Shown here piece by piece: positions 8,421 through 16,778 of a DNA stretch of 64,000 bases (the stretch's first letter is position 1; each line of letters starts with the position of its first letter). Origin of the DNA: G958296245 sp963664035 (GTDB taxonomy: Bacteria; Chloroflexota; Dehalococcoidia; Lucifugimonadales; G958296245); assembly GCA_963664035.2 (NCBI GenBank), contig OY760867.2, positions 1,178,001 through 1,242,000 on the forward strand, given 5' to 3'. The notes under the pieces are model-generated. The model was given only the letters and a program-made list of their open reading frames with translations. It made no database searches and was not told where the DNA came from. The translations under genes and the position numbers were made by a program.

Positions 8421-9293
8421 TCACTCGCGCGGCCCCGGCCCGGCGCCGGTCTCTATGGGAACGCCGGCGGAGTTGCCCCACTCCGTCCATGACCCATCGT
8501 AGTTCTTCACCCGCTCGAAGCCGAGCAGGTGCTTCAGCACGAACCAACTGTAGGACGCCCTGACCCCTAGGCGGCAGTATGGGACCACCTCGTCGTACTG
8601 CTCCAGCCCCACGGAGGCGTAGAGCGCGGACAACTCGGCGGCCGGCTTGAAGCTCCCGTCCTCGGTCGCCCCGTCGTCCCAGGGGACGTGGACCGCTCCC
8701 GGTATGCGCCCCTTGCGGTATATGTCGGGCTGGGGCGTGCCGGGCGCCGAGGTGAGCTCCCCCGTGTACTCCTCGACGGTCCTCGTGTCCAGCAGCTTGA
8801 CGTCGGGGCGCCTGTGGTTCTCGACGATGTAGTCCTTCATGGCCCGCAGCGACTTGTCGGGCGCCGGGATGGCGTAGTCTACGGGGCTGACCACTCGCTC
8901 CACCTTCGACAGCGGTCTCCCCTCCAGCAGCCACTTCGTGCGCCCGCCGTTCATGATGCGCGCGTCGGGGTGCCTATAGTACTTGAGCACCCAGAACCCC
9001 CACGTGGCGGACCGGTTGTTCCCGTCCCCGTAGAGCACCACGGTGGAGTCCTTGCGAATGCCGGACCTGCCGAGCAGCTCCCGCATCTGGCTCACGCCGG
9101 GGATGTCCCTGCGCACCTGGTCCTCCAGGTCGGTGTGGAGCCCCCACCCCAAGGCCCTCGGCACGTGGCCGCGCCCGTAGGCGTTCTCCAGGTCGGTGTT
9201 GACCTCCACGATTACCACGGACGGGTCCGTGACGTGGTCGGCGACCCAGTCGGTGTCCACAATCGCCGTGGGGTCGGCGTAAGAGTCGGTCAT
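8421..9293 (-). CDS. Thiosulfate/3-mercaptopyruvate sulfurtransferase (two rhodanese domains)
   Basis: The 290-residue protein has two rhodanese domains: an inactive N-terminal one (WVADHVTDPSVVIVEV...GHVPRALGW) and a catalytic C-terminal one with LLDTRTVEEYTG and the active-site loop YCRLGVRAS, where the Cys carries the persulfide. It transfers sulfur from thiosulfate or 3-mercaptopyruvate to cyanide or other acceptors. The CRLGVR loop fits a thiosulfate-type enzyme more than the CG-S/T-GVT loop of mercaptopyruvate enzymes. A good promoter lies upstream at 9322-9350. Confidence 0.93.
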   Translation of the reverse strand: MTDSYADPTAIVDTDWVADHVTDPSVVIVEVNTDLENAYGRGHVPRALGWGLHTDLEDQVRRDIPGVSQMRELLGRSGIRKDSTVVLYGDGNNRSATWGFWVLKYYRHPDARIMNGGRTKWLLEGRPLSKVERVVSPVDYAIPAPDKSLRAMKDYIVENHRRPDVKLLDTRTVEEYTGELTSAPGTPQPDIYRKGRIPGAVHVPWDDGATEDGSFKPAAELSALYASVGLEQYDEVVPYCRLGVRASYSWFVLKHLLGFERVKNYDGSWTEWGNSAGVPIETGAGPGPRE

Positions 9294-9321
9294 CGCAGCA
9301 TCCTAAAGGAATGATGGCACA

Positions 9322-9350
9322 ATTTAACCGCACAGCCGCCTTCTAATCAA
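9322..9350 (-). promoter_or_regulatory. Promoter of the sulfurtransferase gene
   Basis: On the minus strand TTGATT (9345-9350), a 17-base spacer, then TTAAAT (9322-9327). This lies about 30 bases upstream of the ATG. Confidence 0.6.
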
Positions 9351-9432
9351 GCTCGGCGCCCGTCCGGCGTGGGCGTTCGATGAAAATGTCGGTCCATGGA
9401 AGGGCCGGCGTTGACCGCGAGAGGGGGCCGGT

Positions 9433-9461
9433 ATTGACGCGCATGGCCGGACGGGGGACAC
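9433..9461 (+). promoter_or_regulatory. Possible promoter of the lactonase gene
   Basis: TTGACG (9433-9438) and GACACT (9456-9461) with a 17-base spacer, 40 bases before the ATG. The -10 is weak. Confidence 0.35.
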
Positions 9462-9500
9462 TACTCGCGTCGTCGATACTGCTCTCACGAGGGAGGAAGC

Positions 9501-10616
9501 ATGAGCGCGCAGACGGGCCGGATGACACTCTACGTTGGGACCTATACGCAGGAGCACGGGGACAAGGAGCCGACCGGGGCGAGCGAGGGCATCTACACCC
9601 TGAGCTTCGACCCGGCCACCGGCGGATTGGAGGTGACGGGGTCGGAGCGGACGCCGGACAACCCCTGCTTCCTCGCCTTCCATCCCGGCGGGAGGCGGCT
9701 GTACGGCGTCCACGAGGTGTGGGACACGACGGAGCACCCGGGAGGGGCGGTCAGCGCGTTCGAGGTGGACCCCGGTACGGGCAGGCTCACGCTACTGAAC
9801 CGGGTCGAGTCGGGAGGCGGGCTGCCGTGCCACCTGAGCCTGGACGGGACCCTGCGCTTCCTGCTGGTGGCGAACTACGGCGGGGGCGCCATCTCCGTCT
9901 TCTCGCTGAACGGCGACGGCAGCGTGGGCGAGAGGTCGGCCTTCGTGCGGCACGAGGGGTCGAGCGTGGACCCGGACCGGCAGGAGGGGCCGCACCCGCA
10001 CTCGTTCTTCGTCGATCCCGATAACACGCACGCCCTGGTCCCCGACCTGGGGCTGGACAGGGTGGCGGTGTACGACTTCGACGCCGCGTCCGGCGCCATA
10101 TCGCCTAGCGCCACGCCGTGGGCGTCCACCGCGCCCGGGGCCGGGCCGCGCCACTTCGACTTCCTCCCCGGCGGACGGTACGCCTACGTGGCCAACGAGC
10201 TGGACTCGACGGTCACCGCGTTCGGCTACGACGGCGAGACGGGCGTCCTGGCGGAGCTCCAGACGCTCTCTACCCTCCCGGCGGGCTTCGACGGCACGAA
10301 CCACCCAGCCGATCTGCACGTCCACCCGGCGGGCAGGTTCCTGTACGCCTCGAACCGCGGGCACGACAGCATCGCCGTGTACAGGATAGAGCGTGAGACG
10401 GGGATGCTGGAGCACGTCGGGAACGAGCACACCCAGGGCGACACCCCCCGCAACTTCACCGTCGACCCCACGGGCGGCTACCTGGTCGTGGGCAACCAGC
10501 GCTCGGACACGGTGGTGACCTTCCGCATCGACCTGGAGAGCGGCGAGCTGGAGGCGACGGGCAGCGGTGTCGAGGTCCCCGCCCCCGCGTGCCACCTATT
10601 CGCCCCGGGGCCGTGA
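9501..10616 (+). CDS. pgl: Lactonase family protein (6-phosphogluconolactonase-type beta-propeller)
   Basis: The 371-residue protein belongs to the seven-bladed beta-propeller lactonases. It starts MTLYVGTYTQ after a short lead and shows repeated blades of the form L-x-x-H-P-x-G-x-x-L-Y (FLAFHPGGRRLYGVHEV, PADLHVHPAGRFLYASNRG, NFTVDPTGGYLVVGNQ) plus the conserved HPHSFFVDP and GPRHFDFLPGGRYAYVANE segments. Family members hydrolyse 6-phosphogluconolactone or related sugar lactones. There is no signal peptide, so it is cytoplasmic. GGGAGGAAGC supports the start. Confidence 0.9.
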   Translation: MSAQTGRMTLYVGTYTQEHGDKEPTGASEGIYTLSFDPATGGLEVTGSERTPDNPCFLAFHPGGRRLYGVHEVWDTTEHPGGAVSAFEVDPGTGRLTLLNRVESGGGLPCHLSLDGTLRFLLVANYGGGAISVFSLNGDGSVGERSAFVRHEGSSVDPDRQEGPHPHSFFVDPDNTHALVPDLGLDRVAVYDFDAASGAISPSATPWASTAPGAGPRHFDFLPGGRYAYVANELDSTVTAFGYDGETGVLAELQTLSTLPAGFDGTNHPADLHVHPAGRFLYASNRGHDSIAVYRIERETGMLEHVGNEHTQGDTPRNFTVDPTGGYLVVGNQRSDTVVTFRIDLESGELEATGSGVEVPAPACHLFAPGP

Positions 10617-10620
10617 GGCG

Positions 10621-10651
10621 TTGGCAAGAATGCGCGCGGGCTGGCTACAAT
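10621..10651 (+). promoter_or_regulatory. Possible promoter before the mini-gene and NYN gene
   Basis: TTGGCA (10621-10626) and TACAAT (10646-10651), spacer 19 bases, about 33 bases before the 21-codon reading frame. Confidence 0.4.
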
Positions 10652-10683
10652 AGAGCGGCCAGCGGCGCGGCGAAGGGGATGCC

Positions 10684-10749
10684 ATGAAACACTACAAGCT
10701 GCGATACGTCGCGCTCGTGGCCGTTCGCGCGGAGCCGCTCAAGGAGTGA
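10684..10749 (+). CDS. Possible 21-residue leader or small protein
   Basis: A reading frame of 21 codons (MKHYKLRYVALVAVRAEPLKE) with an AAGGGGA ribosome site six bases before its ATG and a promoter-like sequence upstream. It ends 6 bases before the NYN gene, whose ribosome site (GAGGCGAG) overlaps its stop region, so it could be a coupled leader. It may also be a chance frame. Confidence 0.3.
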   Translation: MKHYKLRYVALVAVRAEPLKE

Positions 10750-10755
10750 GGCGAG

Positions 10756-11379
10756 ATGGACAAGGTCTTCGTCTATTGGGACAACTCGAACATCTTCATC
10801 AGCGCGCAGCAGGTTGCCACCGAGCGCGAGGGCGATTCGGCGCGCTCCCGGGTCCGCCTGCACTTTCGGCACCTGCTGGAGCTGGCGCGCGCCGGGCGTG
10901 ATATCGAGCACGCCATCGCCGTGGGGTCCATTCCCCCGGAGTTGCTGCACGTGTGGAACCGGCTGGAGAACGAAGGGGTCACCGTCCGACTGTTCGAGCG
11001 GGGCGCGCTACAGGGCCGGGAGCAGGGTGTGGACCAGGCGCTGCAAACCGCAATGCTGCGCGACGCGTTCGACTACAACGGGGACCCGGGCATCGCGGTG
11101 CTGCTGACCGGCGACGGCAGCGGCTTTGCCGACGGCGTTGGCTTCCATGCCGACCTGAAGCGGATGCGCAGCCGCGGATGGAGGGTCGAGGCGCTGTCTT
11201 GGCGCCATAGCTGCAACCGCCGGATGCGGGAATGGGCGGAAGAAGAGGGCGTATTCATTGCGCTCGACGACTTCTACGACAGCATTACCTTCCTGGAGCC
11301 GCCGACGGCGGGCCAGCCGATTGCGGACCCGCGCCACGCGACGACCCCGGACTTCTCGCTGCGCCCGACCCTAGAGTAG
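10756..11379 (+). CDS. NYN (PIN-like) domain protein, probable RNase
   Basis: The 207-residue protein carries the NYN domain of the PIN-like nuclease superfamily. The first acidic residue is in YWDNSNIFISAQ (D-N-S-N), followed by GVDQALQTAMLRDAF and VLLTGDGSGFADGVGF, which together supply the acidic metal site. NYN proteins cleave RNA. The C-terminal 40 residues are not recognised. Length is typical for a single-domain member. The 21-codon frame before it may be a leader. Confidence 0.8.
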   Translation: MDKVFVYWDNSNIFISAQQVATEREGDSARSRVRLHFRHLLELARAGRDIEHAIAVGSIPPELLHVWNRLENEGVTVRLFERGALQGREQGVDQALQTAMLRDAFDYNGDPGIAVLLTGDGSGFADGVGFHADLKRMRSRGWRVEALSWRHSCNRRMREWAEEEGVFIALDDFYDSITFLEPPTAGQPIADPRHATTPDFSLRPTLE

Positions 11380-11452
11380 TCGAGCGGAGGACTGCCATTC
11401 GACCCCGCAGCGAACAAAACGAGGTGTTGGCGGCAGTTTGAACTACAGGGAA

Positions 11453-11506
11453 GCACAAATCTGCGGCTGATTCAAAATCCAACTTTGAATTAGCCGCAGA
11501 TTGTGC
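11453..11506. promoter_or_regulatory. Long palindrome overlapping the ATPase promoter
   Basis: The left arm, GCACAAATCTGCGGCT plus GATTCAAA, mirrors the right arm, TTTGAATT plus AGCCGCAGATTGTGC, around a 7-base centre (ATCCAAC). The stem is about 23 bp with one bulged A and one mismatch. A TTGAAT -35 (11485-11490) lies in the right arm and a TACGAT -10 (11507-11512, extended as TGC-TACGAT) begins at its outer edge. It could be an operator for the following gene or a mobile-unit end. Confidence 0.7.
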
Positions 11507-11519
11507 TACGATCTTTCGC

Positions 11520-12719
11520 ATGGCAGTGGAGCGGGACCTGGCGCCGAGGTTGGTTGCGGCGGCGCGGACGGCGCCGGCGGTGACACTGACGGGGCCGCGC
11601 CAGAGCGGGAAGAAGACCCTGTGCAGGGCGGTGTTTCCACGGCATCCGTACGTGAGCCTGGAGGCCCCGGACGTACGGATCTTCGCGTCCGAGGACCCGC
11701 GGGCCTTCCTCGCGCAGCTACCGGACGGCGCCGTCATCGACGAGGCGCAGCGCGTCCCGGAGCTGCCGTCGTATTTGCAGGGAATCATCGACGCGGACCC
11801 GGAGCCCGGCCGGTGGGTGCTGACGGGGTCGCAGGACCTGGCGCTGGCGGAGTCGGTGAGCCAGTCGCTGGCGGGCCGAACGGAGGTGCATCACCTGCTG
11901 CCGCTGGCGCGCGGCGAGGCGGTGCGCTTCGCGCGATACCCCACGACGCTGGAGGAGACGCTGTTGACCGGCGGCTACCCGCGCATCCTGGACCGGGGGC
12001 TCGACCCGTCGGAGTGGCTCCGTTCCTACGTGGCGACCTACGTCGAGCGCGACGTGCGGACGGTCAGCAACGTGGGCGACCTGGCGACGTTCCAACGGTT
12101 CGTGGAGCTTTGCGCCGGGCGGACGGCCCAGCTACTCAACTACTCGTCGCTGGCGGACGATTGCGGGGTTTCGCAGCCGACGGCAAGGGCGTGGCTGAGC
12201 ATCCTGGAGACCGGCTTCATCGTCTTCCGCCTCCCGCCGTACCGGTCGAGCACGCGGAGGCGGCTGGTCAAGATGCCGAAGCTGCACTTCTACGACAGCG
12301 GGCTGGCGTGCTGGCTGCTCGGCATCCGGACGGCGGAACAGCTACGGTCGCACCCGCTGCGCGGGGCGGTCTTCAAGTCGTGGGTCGTCTCGGAGGTAGC
12401 CAAGCATCGTGCGAACCTGGGCGAGACAGGGGGGCTGTCGTACTACCGTGACCGGTATGGCGCGGAGGCGGACCTGGTCATCGAGCGGCGCGGCGGGGTC
12501 ACGCTGGTCGAGGCCAAGTCGGCGATGACGGCGTCGGCGAGCCTGTTCGACGGGGTGCGCCGAGTCCGCCGCCGGTTGGAGGAGGCCGGCCTGCGCTGCG
12601 AGGCGGCGGTGGTGTACGGCGGGGATGAGCTTCAGCAGCGGACGGACGGAAGGCTGGCGCCGTGGCACGGGCTGCACGAAGAGGGCGGGATAGTAGGTAG
12701 TGGATACCTTGCTGCGTAA
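11520..12719 (+). CDS. AAA-14/DUF4143 family ATPase
   Basis: The 399-residue protein has an N-terminal AAA ATPase (Walker A TLTGPRQSGKKTL, Walker B GAVIDEAQRVP, sensor VLTGSQDL) and a C-terminal DUF4143 domain with the nuclease-like strand pattern GAEADLVIERRGGVTLVEAKS (E/D...D...E-x-K). These ATPases are widespread and sporadic, of unknown role, often near mobile DNA. The ATG is only 7 bases after the -10 box, so the mRNA is probably leaderless. The last codons and the TAA stop come from an inserted miniature element: without it, the frame would run 9 codons further, to a TAG at 12886-12888 in the joined sequence. Confidence 0.85.
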   Translation: MAVERDLAPRLVAAARTAPAVTLTGPRQSGKKTLCRAVFPRHPYVSLEAPDVRIFASEDPRAFLAQLPDGAVIDEAQRVPELPSYLQGIIDADPEPGRWVLTGSQDLALAESVSQSLAGRTEVHHLLPLARGEAVRFARYPTTLEETLLTGGYPRILDRGLDPSEWLRSYVATYVERDVRTVSNVGDLATFQRFVELCAGRTAQLLNYSSLADDCGVSQPTARAWLSILETGFIVFRLPPYRSSTRRRLVKMPKLHFYDSGLACWLLGIRTAEQLRSHPLRGAVFKSWVVSEVAKHRANLGETGGLSYYRDRYGAEADLVIERRGGVTLVEAKSAMTASASLFDGVRRVRRRLEEAGLRCEAAVVYGGDELQQRTDGRLAPWHGLHEEGGIVGSGYLAA

Positions 12720-12846
12720 CTGTTCAGAGTTGGTGCGTTCTCGTCTAGGGCGCCCACAAGGGCCACAAGGGACGCCCCTACGACTACCGCTTCAATCCCG
12801 TAGGGTGCAGCCCTTGTGGCTGCCCTCCCGTACTCTGAACAGTCAC
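12716..12846. mobile_element. Miniature IS66-like element, copy 1
   Basis: A 131-bp element bounded by GTAACTGTTCAGAGT and ACTCTGAACAGTCAC (14 of 15 bases inverted). It is flanked by a perfect 8-bp duplication CTTGCTGC (12708-12715 and 12847-12854). GTAA termini and 8-bp duplications are typical of IS66-family elements. It contains one unit of the array that is expanded in copy 2 and has no coding capacity. Confidence 0.85.
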
Positions 12847-12862
12847 CTTGCTGCCGCGGAGG

Positions 12863-12891
12863 TTGCCGCCGCCGCGTCGTTCTCGTAGAAT
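12863..12891 (+). promoter_or_regulatory. Promoter of the DUF4399 lipoprotein gene
   Basis: TTGCCG (12863-12868), 17-base spacer, TAGAAT (12886-12891), 54 bases before the GTG start. Confidence 0.5.
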
Positions 12892-12945
12892 CGGCGGGAC
12901 GCCGGGGCGTTTCGGCGTCCCGAGACCGAAAGGGGAGGCGCAAAC

Positions 12946-13722
12946 GTGCTGTTGAAGCTGATAGTCATGCTGTCGGCGCTGACGGTTGGCCTGGCGGCCG
13001 CGGTTGCCTGCGGCGGCGGGTCTTCGGACTCGACGGACGGCGATTCGGAGGGCGACGGCGTCTACTTCATCGAGCCGACGGACGGGGCGCAGGTGGTCAG
13101 CCCCCTGTGGGTGAAGATGGGCGCGCGGGGCCTGGTGGTGCGCAACGGCTTCTCGGTCAAGGAGGGCTACGGACACCACCACGTCTTCATAGACGATACG
13201 GCGCTGACCCCAGCGGGCGAGAAGATCCCCTCCGACCCGACGCACATCCACTACCACAGCTCGGAGAGCGAGGCGATCATCGACCTGGCGCGGGGCCGCC
13301 ACACGCTGACGCTGCTGTTCGGGAACGACCTGGACAGGCCGCACGAGCCGATCTACACCGATACGATCACTATCGACGTCATCGACACGAAGAGGGTCTT
13401 CTTCGAGGAGCCGCAGGACGGGGCCGACATCAGGGAGTTCCCGTTCGACGTGGTCATCGGGTCGGACGGGCTGGAGGACGAGGAGGGCCACTTCGTCATA
13501 ATCTACGACATCTTCCCACTCCTGAACCTCGGCAAGCCGTTCCCGGAGGACGAGAACCACATCCACCTGCCGCCGGGCGAGACGCGCACGGAGATGGACA
13601 TCCGGGTGGGTGCGCGGCCGCTGTGGGTCTTCTTCGTCGACGAGAACAACATGGCCCACGACCCCCCGGTCTTCGACGAGATAGAGATAACCGTGTGGCG
13701 TCCGGTCAAGGACTCTCCCTAG
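12946..13722 (+). CDS. DUF4399-type lipoprotein
   Basis: The 258-residue protein starts with GTG, supported by GGGGAGG eight bases upstream. The N-terminus is a lipoprotein signal peptide ending in AAVAC, so it is lipid-anchored outside the membrane. Residues 38-140 match the DUF4399 pattern (FIEPTDGAQVVSPLWVKMG, GHHHVFIDD, PSDPTHIHYHSSESE, GRHTLTLLFGNDLDRPHEPI). Residues 145-255 look like a second, diverged copy (FFEEPQDGADIREFPFDVVIG...ENHIHLPPGETR). The many His suggest metal binding, which is inference. Confidence 0.85.
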   Translation: MLLKLIVMLSALTVGLAAAVACGGGSSDSTDGDSEGDGVYFIEPTDGAQVVSPLWVKMGARGLVVRNGFSVKEGYGHHHVFIDDTALTPAGEKIPSDPTHIHYHSSESEAIIDLARGRHTLTLLFGNDLDRPHEPIYTDTITIDVIDTKRVFFEEPQDGADIREFPFDVVIGSDGLEDEEGHFVIIYDIFPLLNLGKPFPEDENHIHLPPGETRTEMDIRVGARPLWVFFVDENNMAHDPPVFDEIEITVWRPVKDSP

Positions 13723-13755
13723 ACCGGCCGTCTCCGCCTGTACGGGACCTCCGCC

Positions 13756-14616
13756 TCAGAGGTCCAGCGACCAGACCTCCTCCGAGAAGACGACCTCGCC
13801 GTCGTAGATGCGACGAATGTCGGCGGCCCCCTTCTCCATCGGCCCCGGGCCCGACAGGCGCGGCCCGACGTGTACCAGCACCAGCTTCTTTACGCCCGCC
13901 TCCTGCGCCATCCGCGCGGCCCCTGTCGTGCCGCACTGCCTGGGCGCTTCGCCGTTGCGCTCCATCTCCTCCTGGTCGTCCCAGCACATGCACAGCATCG
14001 CGTCCGCCCCGGCGGCCAGGTCGATGACCGACTCGCACGGCTCCGTGTCGCCGGTGAATACGACGCTGCCCTCGGGGCTGTCCAGCCGGTAGGCCAGCGA
14101 GTCGAGGTACGGCTGCACGTGCTCCGCCCTCGCCCCTGTCATCTCCCAGTCTGCCCCCGAGTACACCTTGCCCGGCGACACGTCCTTTGCAAGGATGTCG
14201 GGAGCCTTCCGCGGCAGCACGCCGCCGCGGTTGACGAACACCTGCTGGCTGACCGGGTGGTGTACGCGCGCCTTCCAGTCGTGGGCGAAGACCCCGTCCT
14301 CGCCGATGATCCCCTCCGTCAGCCTCTCGGTGGGACTGGGGCCGAAGACCTGTAGCCGGTTCTCCTTCCCGATGCTCTGGTCCCAGCGCGTCAGCAGGAA
14401 GCATGGGAAGTCGACGTCGTGGTCGAAGTGGTGGTGCGTGAAGAAGAGGTAGTCGATCTCCGTGGGCCACAGCCCGGCCTTGACCAGCTTGTGTGTGGCC
14501 GCGGGGCCGCAGTCGACCATGATCCGCTCGCCGCAGGCCTCGACCACGTAGGAGGAGCCGAACCTCGTCGGCGTGGGCGTCGGCGTGCCCGCGCCCAGGA
14601 CGTGTATGCGGGCCAT
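13756..14616 (-). CDS. MBL-fold metal-dependent hydrolase, RNase Z-like
   Basis: The 286-residue protein is a metallo-beta-lactamase-fold hydrolase. It has the glycine-rich start LGAGTPTPTPTRFGSS, the metal motif FFTHHHFDHDVDF (H-x-H-x-D-H), VVFTGDTEPCESV for the bridging Asp, and LVLVHVGPRL for the last His. The LGAGTP opening and the HHFDH motif resemble RNase Z / arylsulfatase-like members, but the insert at 105-165 is atypical, so substrate is unknown. The start is set at MARIHVL (14616), where GAGGAGG lies 6 bases upstream. Confidence 0.88.
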   Translation of the reverse strand: MARIHVLGAGTPTPTPTRFGSSYVVEACGERIMVDCGPAATHKLVKAGLWPTEIDYLFFTHHHFDHDVDFPCFLLTRWDQSIGKENRLQVFGPSPTERLTEGIIGEDGVFAHDWKARVHHPVSQQVFVNRGGVLPRKAPDILAKDVSPGKVYSGADWEMTGARAEHVQPYLDSLAYRLDSPEGSVVFTGDTEPCESVIDLAAGADAMLCMCWDDQEEMERNGEAPRQCGTTGAARMAQEAGVKKLVLVHVGPRLSGPGPMEKGAADIRRIYDGEVVFSEEVWSLDL

Positions 14617-14762
14617 CTTCTGCCTCCTCGGGAACCGCGTCGGGGTGTGCGGCAAGTCTAGCAGCCGGGGGCGGCGACGGCCATGCCGGATTTCGGGTGG
14701 TGCGCATGCGTGGCTTCATGGAATAGAATCGCGGAGAACGAGACGCGCGTAGGAGGCTTGTC

Positions 14763-15695
14763 ATGGCTAAGATGAGAGTGCTGATCACAGGAGCCGCGGG
14801 GTACGTCGCGAGCCAGATGCTCCCGGAGTTCCGCGAGCGCTACGACCTCGTGCTCGTGGACGTTACCGACACTGACAGGAACGGCAGCCGGGTCGACGGC
14901 GTGGTGAAGGCCGACCTCATCGACCCCGACCGCTCCGGCTACGAGGCGCTGTTCGAGGGCGTAGACGCGGTGGTCCATCTCGGATACCGCCGGCGCTCGG
15001 GGGAGGCCATAGACCACTTCTTCGGCGAGAAGCAGAACGTCGAGATGGCCTACAACGTCTTCCGCGCCTCCTACGACGCCGGCGTCCGGCGCGTGGCCAT
15101 GGCGAGCTCCAACCATGCCGCCGACTGGTACGAGCACGCCCTCATACACCGCCGCAAGATGGAGGCGCTCGACCCGTACGCGCTCCCCCTGTCCGACAAC
15201 TTCTACGGCTGGGCCAAGGCGACGTACGAGCACATGGGCTTCCTGTTCGCCTGCGGCTTCCCCGGCTTCCAGGACCTGGCGGGGCGGGAGCACCACACCT
15301 CCGGGCTTACCCCCGGCCGGCGAATGGGCGTCGTCATGGTCAGGATAGGCGCGCCGAGGGAGCTGAGGCTCGACAACTACGAGGGGGCGCCCGCCAACTT
15401 CAAGAGAGACCTGGGGGCCTACATCAGCCCCAGGGACATCACGCAGCTATTCGCCAGGTCGATCGAGACACCCAACATCGACAACGAGCACGGCATCCCG
15501 TGGCAGGTCGTCTACGGCATCAGCAACAACACGCGTGCCTTCTGGTCGCTGGCCAACGCCCGGCGCGTACTGGGCTACGAGCCGGAGGACGACGCGGAGG
15601 TCAAGTTCGCCAACGAAGTCGCCAGGTTCATGGAGAACGCGGGCGCGGACATCGCCTCCGGCAGGGTCGGGCTGCCGGAGGCGATGAGCCTGTAG
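14763..15695 (+). CDS. NAD-dependent epimerase/dehydratase, uronate dehydrogenase-like
   Basis: The 310-residue extended SDR protein has the nucleotide-binding GAAGYVASQ near the N-terminus, VVHLGYRRRSG, ASSNHAADWYE and the catalytic Tyr-Lys in FYGWAKATYEHMG. The ASSNHA segment resembles uronate dehydrogenases, which oxidise galacturonate or glucuronate to lactones; substrate is inferred. GGAGG lies 8 bases before the ATG. The stop is 10 bases from the convergent ThuA gene. Such enzymes fit with the aldolase and enolase-superfamily genes later in the window. Confidence 0.87.
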   Translation: MAKMRVLITGAAGYVASQMLPEFRERYDLVLVDVTDTDRNGSRVDGVVKADLIDPDRSGYEALFEGVDAVVHLGYRRRSGEAIDHFFGEKQNVEMAYNVFRASYDAGVRRVAMASSNHAADWYEHALIHRRKMEALDPYALPLSDNFYGWAKATYEHMGFLFACGFPGFQDLAGREHHTSGLTPGRRMGVVMVRIGAPRELRLDNYEGAPANFKRDLGAYISPRDITQLFARSIETPNIDNEHGIPWQVVYGISNNTRAFWSLANARRVLGYEPEDDAEVKFANEVARFMENAGADIASGRVGLPEAMSL

Positions 15696-15705
15696 CCCCC
15701 GGCAG

Positions 15706-16332
15706 CTAGCCGGCAGCCCAGGCCACGCCGTTCAGCACGAGGCGTTGGAACTGCGGCGTCTCGAAGCTCAGCCCGTTGTGCCCCAGCGCGGTGGCGAAGA
15801 CCCTGCCGTTGCCGTAAGGGCGTGTCCAGGCCATAGGGTGGACCACTCCGTCGAGCTCGGCGGTGAGGAAGACGTGGTTGCCGCCGCGCCAGCCGATGTT
15901 GGTGTACAGCTCGTCGTTGGTCACGAAGTCCGCGACGCCTTCCGCGCAGGGGTGGGCTGGATCGGCGACAGCGACGCCGAACTGGCCGTACGGCGGGTGG
16001 CTGCTCTGACCGAATATCCAGCCGCCGCCCGTGACGTCGTGGTACTCCGGCCAGGAGTCGTCCAGCGCGCCGGAGATGTGGAGGCACACGAAGCCCTTGC
16101 CGCCGCCCACGAACTGCGTCATAGCGGTGCGCTCCTCCAGCGTCAGCCTCGTCTCGTTCCGGCGCAAGGTGTTGAAGACCAGCACGTCGTAGCCGGATAG
16201 GCCGTCCGAGGCCAGCACGCCCGTGTCCTCCGTCAGGTCCGCGTCATGGCCGGCCTTTGCCAGGAACTCCTGCAACACCGGCGTGCTCTGTTCGTACGGG
16301 TGCCGTCCGCCGCTTACAACCAGTAGCTTCAT
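15706..16332 (-). CDS. ThuA-like protein (class I amidotransferase-like fold)
   Basis: A 208-residue protein with the ThuA domain: LLVVSGGRHPYEQSTPVL, YDVLVFNT, FVGGGKGFVCLHISG, GWIFGQSSHPP, FVTNDELYTNI and HPMAWTRPYGNGRVFATALGHN. ThuA proteins take part in disaccharide use (trehalose, 3-keto sugars), although the chemistry is still unclear for most. The start at MKLLVV (16332) has GGAGG 7 bases upstream; further upstream sequence is non-homologous. Confidence 0.9.
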   Translation of the reverse strand: MKLLVVSGGRHPYEQSTPVLQEFLAKAGHDADLTEDTGVLASDGLSGYDVLVFNTLRRNETRLTLEERTAMTQFVGGGKGFVCLHISGALDDSWPEYHDVTGGGWIFGQSSHPPYGQFGVAVADPAHPCAEGVADFVTNDELYTNIGWRGGNHVFLTAELDGVVHPMAWTRPYGNGRVFATALGHNGLSFETPQFQRLVLNGVAWAAG

Positions 16333-16376
16333 CTCTGCCTCCGTCCGGTATCGCGACGCGCGCTTAAAGGTAGTGT

Positions 16377-16778
16377 TCACCCGATGCGGACGTGTTGTAC
16401 GACGACACCCAAGCTGGGTGCTCTTGCAAGCCGCCCGTCGGCAGTGAGCAAGGGAGCATCGCACGCACGAGCGGCGGCGACGTAAAAGGCGTCATATGCG
16501 CTGACGTTTTGGTAATGCTGCCATGCCAGTGGCGCTAATGGGCGGTGAGAGATACGTTCCACCGGCCAGTAGACCAAGTCATCCACGGCCATCCGCGCTC
16601 GCTCCTCTCCAAGGTCCCCTTTAAGCACCGCGCGGCGGAGCACAGAGAGGACCTCTGTGTCCAACAACTCCGGAGCAACCAACGAAGCACTATCTGCGAT
16701 ACCGGCAATGGCCAAGCCAACTGGCGTTTTCAGAAGGTACTCGACCGCTGCCGAAGCATCGACAACGTAAGTTGTCAC
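16377..16778 (-). CDS. vapC: PIN-domain toxin (VapC/FitB family)
   Basis: A 133-residue PIN ribonuclease. The acidic residues are Asp in YVVDASAAVEYLL, Glu in LLDTEVLSVLRR, and the Asp pair in SAYDAFYVAAARACDAPLLTADGRLA. It starts with GTG, overlapping the antitoxin stop as GTGA, so translation is coupled. VapC toxins cleave tRNA or rRNA when freed from the antitoxin. Confidence 0.9.
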   Translation of the reverse strand: MTTYVVDASAAVEYLLKTPVGLAIAGIADSASLVAPELLDTEVLSVLRRAVLKGDLGEERARMAVDDLVYWPVERISHRPLAPLAWQHYQNVSAYDAFYVAAARACDAPLLTADGRLARAPSLGVVVQHVRIG

